A DNA stretch of 20,011 nucleotides from JAAUTG01 sp964458705 (GTDB lineage: Bacteria; Bacteroidota; Bacteroidia; Chitinophagales; Saprospiraceae), in NCBI GenBank assembly GCA_964458705.1, contig CAYWKD010000055.1:1-20011 (forward strand), read 5' to 3'. The notes beneath the pieces are model-generated. The model saw only the letters and a program-made list of their open reading frames with translations. It searched no databases and was not told the DNA's origin. The position numbers and the translations under genes were made by a program. Below are positions 15,732 through 20,011 of this stretch, piece after piece. Position 1 is the first letter of the stretch. Each line of letters begins with the position of its first letter.

Positions 15732-15766
15732 AAAAAAGGCAGATTGTGTAATAACAACCTGCCCTA
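15732..15766 (-). terminator. Rho-independent terminator of the sdh operon
   Basis: On the minus strand, GGCAG (15763-15759) pairs with CTGCC (15742-15738), and after one mismatch TTGT pairs with ACAA around a 6-base loop. A run of six T residues (15737-15732) follows. It lies about 130 bases past the sdhB stop codon and immediately beyond the symporter stop, so it could also hold back plus-strand transcripts. Its form resembles the terminator at 2522-2548 (GGGC...GCC followed by Ts). Confidence 0.75.
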
Positions 15767-15895
15767 ATGTCCTTTTTCACAAGACAATTATAACTTAGCA
15801 GTAAAGGTAAGTAAAATATTTATTACTAAATGTTAATAATCAAATTTCATTGATTACCAGCACTTTAAGTTTATTCAAACACCTTATCACTACAA

Positions 15896-16645
15896 TTACA
15901 CTTTCTCATAGGAGAAAACCGAACCTAAATATTCACGGTTGAGGCGTGCAATATTAACAACCGAAATTTCTTTGGGACATTCTGCTTCACAAGCGGTTAC
16001 ATTTGAACAACGACCAAAACCTTGATTGTCCATCTCTTTAACCATTGCTTGTGCGCGTTTCTTTGCTTCTATCTTACCCTGCGGCAACAAAGATAAATGA
16101 GAGACTTTAGCAGAAACAAACAGCATTGCCGAGGCATTCGGACAAGCAGCCACACAAGCACCACATCCGATGCAGGCTGCAGCATCAAAAGCCTGCCCCG
16201 CTACATCTTTCTCAATTGGAATTGCATTTGCATCCTGCGCCTGACCTGTATTCACAGATACATAGCCACCTGATTGAATGATCGCATCAAAAGCTGAGCG
16301 ATCCACGACCAAATCTCGGATAACTGGAAAAGCCTTTGCACGAAATGGCTCAATGTATATTGTATCGCCATCGTTGAAAGCTCTCATGTGTAATTGGCAA
16401 GTCGTAGTACCTCGCTGCGGTCCGTGTGGTTCACCATTAATGACCATGCTACAAGTACCACAAATTCCTTCTCGACAATCATGCTCAAAAGAAACAGGTA
16501 CTTCTTTTTCTTGGATCAACTGCTCATTTAGTACATCTAACATCTCCAAGAAAGACATCTCTTTAGAAATGTTACTTAATTTATATTCTACAAACTCTCC
16601 CTTGTACTTTCCGCCTTGTCTCCAAACTTTGAGTGTAATATTCAT
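15896..16645 (-). CDS. sdhB: succinate dehydrogenase/fumarate reductase iron-sulfur subunit
   Basis: The electron-transfer subunit (249 residues) of membrane-bound succinate:quinone oxidoreductase. It passes electrons from FAD in SdhA to quinone and haem in SdhC. All cluster ligands are present. The [2Fe-2S] ligands are Cys57, Cys62 and Cys65 in CREGICGTC, plus Cys83. The [4Fe-4S] ligands are Cys158, Cys161 and Cys164 in CIGCGAC, with the Cys168-Pro pair. The third cluster, [3Fe-4S] by analogy, has Cys213, Cys219 and Cys223 in CSNVTACEAECP. The plant-type ferredoxin domain spans about 1-110 and the bacterial ferredoxin domain about 145-240. It is the last gene of the operon, 47 bases after sdhA on the minus strand. 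Confidence 0.97.
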   Translation of the reverse strand: MNITLKVWRQGGKYKGEFVEYKLSNISKEMSFLEMLDVLNEQLIQEKEVPVSFEHDCREGICGTCSMVINGEPHGPQRGTTTCQLHMRAFNDGDTIYIEPFRAKAFPVIRDLVVDRSAFDAIIQSGGYVSVNTGQAQDANAIPIEKDVAGQAFDAAACIGCGACVAACPNASAMLFVSAKVSHLSLLPQGKIEAKKRAQAMVKEMDNQGFGRCSNVTACEAECPKEISVVNIARLNREYLGSVFSYEKV

Positions 16646-16692
16646 TTTATATATATTTTGTCGTTGTATTCAGAAAATCGGAAACCTAATAA

Positions 16693-18633
16693 TTACTTAT
16701 AACTCCTAGTCTTCAACTCTACATTTTCGAATACCAATTCTTCTTTATGTAGCACTGGTTGTGTTGGCTCACCTCCAAACTCCCAAGCCGCTACATAAGC
16801 ATAATCTTCATCATTTCGCAGTGCTTCTCCTTCTTCTGTCTGATATTCTTCCCGGAAATGACCACCGCAAGATTCGTTTCTATTCAAGGCATCTTGACAC
16901 ATCAACTCACCTAATTCCATGAAATCTACCACACGCAATGCTTTTTCTAGCTCTGGATTATATTCTTCATTCGAGCCAGGTACAAATACATCGTTGTAGA
17001 ATTCTTCTCGCAATTCTTGAATCATTTTGATGGCTTTTCTCAAACCATCAGCGTTCCTTGACATTCCGCAATAGTCCCACATAATCAAGCCTAAACGGCG
17101 GTGAAAACTTTCTACGGATTGATTACCATCGGTAGAAAGTACCTTTTCAATGCGATCCTTCACTTCCTTTTCTGCTGCCTCAAACTCTGGTAATTCCGTG
17201 CTAATCTTTGGTGTACGAATTTCCTTAGATAAGAATTGACCAATTGTATATGGAATTACGAAGTAGCCATCCGCCAAGCCTTGCATCAAAGCAGAAGCCC
17301 CCAATCGGTTAGCTCCGTGGTCGGAAAAATTAGCTTCCCCAAGTGCAAAGCAGCCCGGAACAGTTGTCTCTAAGTTATAATCTACCCAAAGTCCTCCCAT
17401 TGTATAGTGTACGGCAGGATAAATTCGCATTGGTACTTTATAAGGATTCTCTCCTGTAATTTTTTCATAAATCTCGAATAAATTACCATAGCGCGCACTG
17501 ATTGTGTCTTTTCCTAAACGATTGATAGCATCTTCAAAGTCCAAATAGACTGCTAGCCCCGAATCACTTACGCCACGTCCTTCATCACAAACATATTTTG
17601 CTGCACGCGAAGCCACATCACGAGGAACAAGATTTCCAAAAGAAGGATAAATACGTTCTAAATAGTAATCTCTTTCTGTTTCCGACAAGTCCAATGGTGA
17701 TTTATTGCCTTCACGAATGGCTTTTGCGTCTTCTTGTGATTTTGGCACCCAAACTCGACCATCATTTCGCAAAGATTCTGACATCAATGTCAACTTAGAC
17801 TGATACGTTCCTGAGACAGGAATGCAAGTTGGGTGAATTTGCGTGTAACAAGGATTTGCAAAGAATGCACCTCTGCGATGCGCTCTCCAAGCTGCTGAGC
17901 TATTGGACTTCATTGCATTAGTAGAAAGATAAAATACATTGCCATATCCTCCCGTTGCTAAAACCACACAATGTGCCGCATGTCGCTCCAATTCGCCAGT
18001 AAGCAAATTTCTAGCAATAATACCGCGCGCCTTGCCATCTACTTTCACCAAGTCCAACATTTCATGGCGGTTGAACATCTCAATATTGCCATTAGCAATT
18101 TGGCGAGAAAGAGCTTGATAAGCACCAATCAGTAGTTGCTGTCCTGTCTGACCTCTTGCATAGAAAGTGCGACTAACCTGCACGCCACCAAATGAACGAT
18201 TCGCCAATAGTCCTCCGTATTCACGAGCAAAAGGTACACCTTGAGCGACGCATTGGTCAATAATATTAGTACTCACTTCCGCCAAACGATGAACATTGGC
18301 TTCACGAGAGCGATAATCACCTCCTTTAATTGTATCGTAGAATAATCGATAAACACTGTCTCCGTCGTTTTGATAATTCTTAGCCGCATTGATACCCCCT
18401 TGAGCAGCAATGGAGTGCGCTCGACGTGGACTATCATGAAAAGTAAATACTTTCACTTTGTATCCTAGCTCCGCCAAAGTAGCTGCACATGCCCCCCCCG
18501 CTAATCCAGTTCCAACTACAATTACTTCAATTCGGCGTTTATTATTAGGAGCGACCAAATTCATTGTACCTCTGTACTGCGCCCATTTCTGTCCAAGTGA
18601 TCCCTCTGGTACTTTTGCATCTAATTTTGTCAT
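16693..18633 (-). CDS. sdhA: succinate dehydrogenase/fumarate reductase flavoprotein subunit
   Basis: The catalytic subunit (646 residues) of complex II. It oxidises succinate to fumarate on the cytoplasmic side, linking the citric acid cycle to the respiratory chain. The FAD-binding start is VIVVGTGLAGGACAATLAEL (37-56). His73 in RRAHSIAAQGGINAAK is the expected covalent FAD attachment site. Also present are ATGGYGNVFYLSTN for FAD and substrate-site elements such as QIHPTC and the HYTMGGLWVD segment. The gene is flanked by sdhC (148 bases upstream) and sdhB (47 bases downstream) on the minus strand. The length is larger than that of E. coli SdhA and fits the Bacteroidota and Bacillus type paired with a single diheme SdhC. 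Whether it runs as succinate dehydrogenase or fumarate reductase cannot be told from sequence. Confidence 0.97.
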   Translation of the reverse strand: MTKLDAKVPEGSLGQKWAQYRGTMNLVAPNNKRRIEVIVVGTGLAGGACAATLAELGYKVKVFTFHDSPRRAHSIAAQGGINAAKNYQNDGDSVYRLFYDTIKGGDYRSREANVHRLAEVSTNIIDQCVAQGVPFAREYGGLLANRSFGGVQVSRTFYARGQTGQQLLIGAYQALSRQIANGNIEMFNRHEMLDLVKVDGKARGIIARNLLTGELERHAAHCVVLATGGYGNVFYLSTNAMKSNSSAAWRAHRRGAFFANPCYTQIHPTCIPVSGTYQSKLTLMSESLRNDGRVWVPKSQEDAKAIREGNKSPLDLSETERDYYLERIYPSFGNLVPRDVASRAAKYVCDEGRGVSDSGLAVYLDFEDAINRLGKDTISARYGNLFEIYEKITGENPYKVPMRIYPAVHYTMGGLWVDYNLETTVPGCFALGEANFSDHGANRLGASALMQGLADGYFVIPYTIGQFLSKEIRTPKISTELPEFEAAEKEVKDRIEKVLSTDGNQSVESFHRRLGLIMWDYCGMSRNADGLRKAIKMIQELREEFYNDVFVPGSNEEYNPELEKALRVVDFMELGELMCQDALNRNESCGGHFREEYQTEEGEALRNDEDYAYVAAWEFGGEPTQPVLHKEELVFENVELKTRSYK

Positions 18634-18781
18634 ATATGTGTTATTTCTATTAATTTTAATATTGTATTCTGATTTTTCTTAGTACATACAATGCAGAAAT
18701 GTAACTCTCACACTATAAATTAACAAAGAAAAATTCTTGAACAAGTTGATTTTTTGTAAAAAAATAATGCTTGCCAATTAT

Positions 18782-19501
18782 TTAATGTAAAAAACCTGCC
18801 AAAAACGATAAATTCCATCCAAAGTACATTGACAATGGAATAATTGCAAATAGTGCTGGCACTGCTATTGCGTACACTAGCCCTACTCCCTTTATCAATG
18901 GTGTATATTTTTTGTGATTTAGTCCGAGTGTTTGAAAAGCAGATTGGAAACCATGCAACAAATGGAAGGCAATTACTATCATGCTTACAACATAAATAGC
19001 TACAAATAGGGGCTGTTCATAAGCTGCTGACACTAAAGTATATAAATCCTTAACTTCTTTGCCGTCATAATTGAGGTAAGCGATGTTACCTAATTTCATC
19101 TGTAGCCAAAATTGATACAGATGCAAACCAATGAATACAAAGATAATGATTCCAAACCAAGCCATATTGTTAGCTGCAAAAGAGTTTGTACCAACTGCTT
19201 TTGTTACTTTTCTAGCATAGCGTTTGCTCCCTCTTGCACTTCTATTTTTCATCCACAGTGCAATACCCTGAATAGCATGAATGAGGATGGATGCGTACAA
19301 TAAATAGGAAGTCATTTTAATCAACGGATTGGTGGTCATAAATTTGGCGTATAAATTAAATTGCTTACCTCCATCTTGCATGAGCAACTGTAAATTGCCC
19401 GTTAAGTGCACTATCAAAAAAGTAATTAGAAATAAACCAGATAGGCTCATAATTACTTTTTGACCGATTGATGAGGTCAAAAAATCAGTAAACCACTTCA
19501 T
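18782..19501 (-). CDS. sdhC: succinate dehydrogenase cytochrome b subunit (single fused anchor)
   Basis: The membrane anchor (239 residues) of complex II. It replaces the two small anchor proteins found in E. coli and holds haem b and the quinone site. Five hydrophobic segments are visible (about 17-40, 63-84, 112-132, 165-187 and 203-227). Histidines expected to bind two haems are His32 in IVHLTGN, His75 in LIHAIQG, His127 in GLHLYQF and His180 or His183 in FHLLHGFQSAF. These fit the diheme type B enzyme, which usually works with menaquinone. I chose ATG at 19501, because the frame two codons longer starts with TTG. It is the first gene of sdhC-sdhA-sdhB, and a -7 box lies about 28 bases upstream. 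The 148-base gap to sdhA is long for an operon and may hold a weak internal start site. Confidence 0.95.
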   Translation of the reverse strand: MKWFTDFLTSSIGQKVIMSLSGLFLITFLIVHLTGNLQLLMQDGGKQFNLYAKFMTTNPLIKMTSYLLYASILIHAIQGIALWMKNRSARGSKRYARKVTKAVGTNSFAANNMAWFGIIIFVFIGLHLYQFWLQMKLGNIAYLNYDGKEVKDLYTLVSAAYEQPLFVAIYVVSMIVIAFHLLHGFQSAFQTLGLNHKKYTPLIKGVGLVYAIAVPALFAIIPLSMYFGWNLSFLAGFLH

Positions 19502-19528
19502 TAGCAAAAATTTGTTTGTTTATGATTA

Positions 19529-19536
19529 CAAATATA
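19529..19536 (-). promoter_or_regulatory. candidate -7 promoter element of the sdhCAB operon
   Basis: The minus strand reads TATATTTG, an exact TAnnTTTG match, 28 bases before the sdhC start codon. Twenty bases further upstream the sequence is TTTTAG, a poor -33 element. The position fits a promoter of the whole operon. Confidence 0.4.
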
Positions 19537-20011
19537 TGGATAAAACTATGTGCGCCCTAAAAGAGATTTCTTTGCTGTCTAAATTACTTTTTATTTAGAA
19601 TTAATTTAAATAATGTTATTAACTTCGCCTGTTGAAAACCCCAAGTTACTCACATAGACTAGGCTTAACCTATAGATTAAGGGCGTGAAAGCAGGGACTT
19701 ATTTATTCTAAAAACTACTTTCTTTTCAAAATAACCTTGCATGTATTGATTGCCAAACAACATAACATTACACTTACCAGTAAAATAATCACTTTTTTGA
19801 CTTCTAGGTCTGAATGAGCTATCTCCTTCAGTGCTTTTCAACAGCTTTTCAACAAAAAAGTGTGTAAAAAAATATCAATATTCAATAATCAAGATTCAAT
19901 ATTAGTAAATCTCTAGCTTACAGTGTTTTATGCAAAAAAAATCTAGTGTCCGATAATAATTCCTTTTTTTGTGAAAAATAAAATTTGTTTTGCATTAATT
20001 TTTTTCTCATC
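19537..20011. other. gene-free AT-rich region with repeated TTTTCAACA 9-mers
   Basis: No convincing coding frame is seen in either direction in about 475 bases. Two direct copies of GCTTTTCAACA lie back to back (19833-19843 and 19844-19854). The same core appears inverted as TGTTGAAAA at 19630-19638. From about 19855 to the window end the sequence is strongly A/T-rich with runs of A and T. It could be a promoter or leader region for a gene to the right, or a protein-binding region. Confidence 0.5.
19833..19854 (+). repeat. tandem 11-base direct repeat GCTTTTCAACA
   Basis: Two perfect, adjacent copies of an 11-base unit, one helical turn apart. Each contains TTTTCAACA, which differs at two positions from the DnaA box TTATCCACA. 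Spacing by one helical turn is what one would expect for a protein binding the same DNA face twice. A third core copy lies in inverted orientation at 19630-19638. Confidence 0.7.

Noticed and set aside
19508..20011. Calling this region the chromosomal origin
   Set aside because: No exact TTATCCACA box and no origin-linked gene are seen in the window, so only a repeat cluster is reported.

Overview
The window looks like chromosomal DNA of a Bacteroidota member, possibly a Saprospiria- or Cytophagia-like lineage (the class is inference). Supporting signs are AT-rich DNA, almost no Shine-Dalgarno sequences before starts, several matches to the Bacteroidota -33 TTTG / -7 TAnnTTTG promoter, a DUF4301 protein, a gcvH-vanZ-tonB cluster, a TonB with long proline runs, and a three-gene succinate dehydrogenase with a single fused five-helix cytochrome subunit. 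I see no insertion sequence, integrase, phage gene, CRISPR array or rRNA.

Layout, left to right. (1) 25-2411, plus strand: a putative lipoprotein followed closely by a polyprenyl-phosphate sugar-1-phosphate transferase that starts surface or exopolysaccharide repeat units. (2) 2522-4529, minus strand: a DUF4301 protein with motifs resembling UDP-sugar pyrophosphorylases, with its own terminator, preceded by two identical tandem tRNA-Glu(TTC) genes. (3) 4753-6507, minus strand: a two-gene module of unknown function, a soluble coiled-coil protein and a membrane-anchored coiled-coil protein whose layout recalls PspA/Vipp1, ended by a strong hairpin. (4) 6695-8655, minus strand: gcvH, a VanZ-family membrane protein and a TonB-family energy transducer, with a promoter candidate before gcvH and a textbook terminator after tonB. 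(5) 8791-15727, plus strand: a secreted M28 metallopeptidase with an FN3-like tail, a family 2 glycosyltransferase with an extra C-terminal Rossmann-like part, a DUF2007 protein, a KAS III (FabH-like) enzyme, an unrecognised single-pass membrane protein and a sodium:solute symporter. (6) 15737-19536, minus strand: the sdhC-sdhA-sdhB operon with a terminator just beyond the symporter stop. (7) 19537-20011: no gene seen, AT-rich, with three exact copies of the 9-mer TTTTCAACA.

Most of the window is core metabolism and envelope biology. The sdh operon feeds electrons from succinate to the quinone pool, GcvH serves the glycine cleavage system, TonB powers outer-membrane transport, and the glycosyltransferases, lipoprotein and peptidase act at or outside the envelope. 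The least explained parts are the PspA-like two-gene module, the DUF4301 protein, the 272-residue membrane protein before the symporter, and the repeat-bearing region at the right end.
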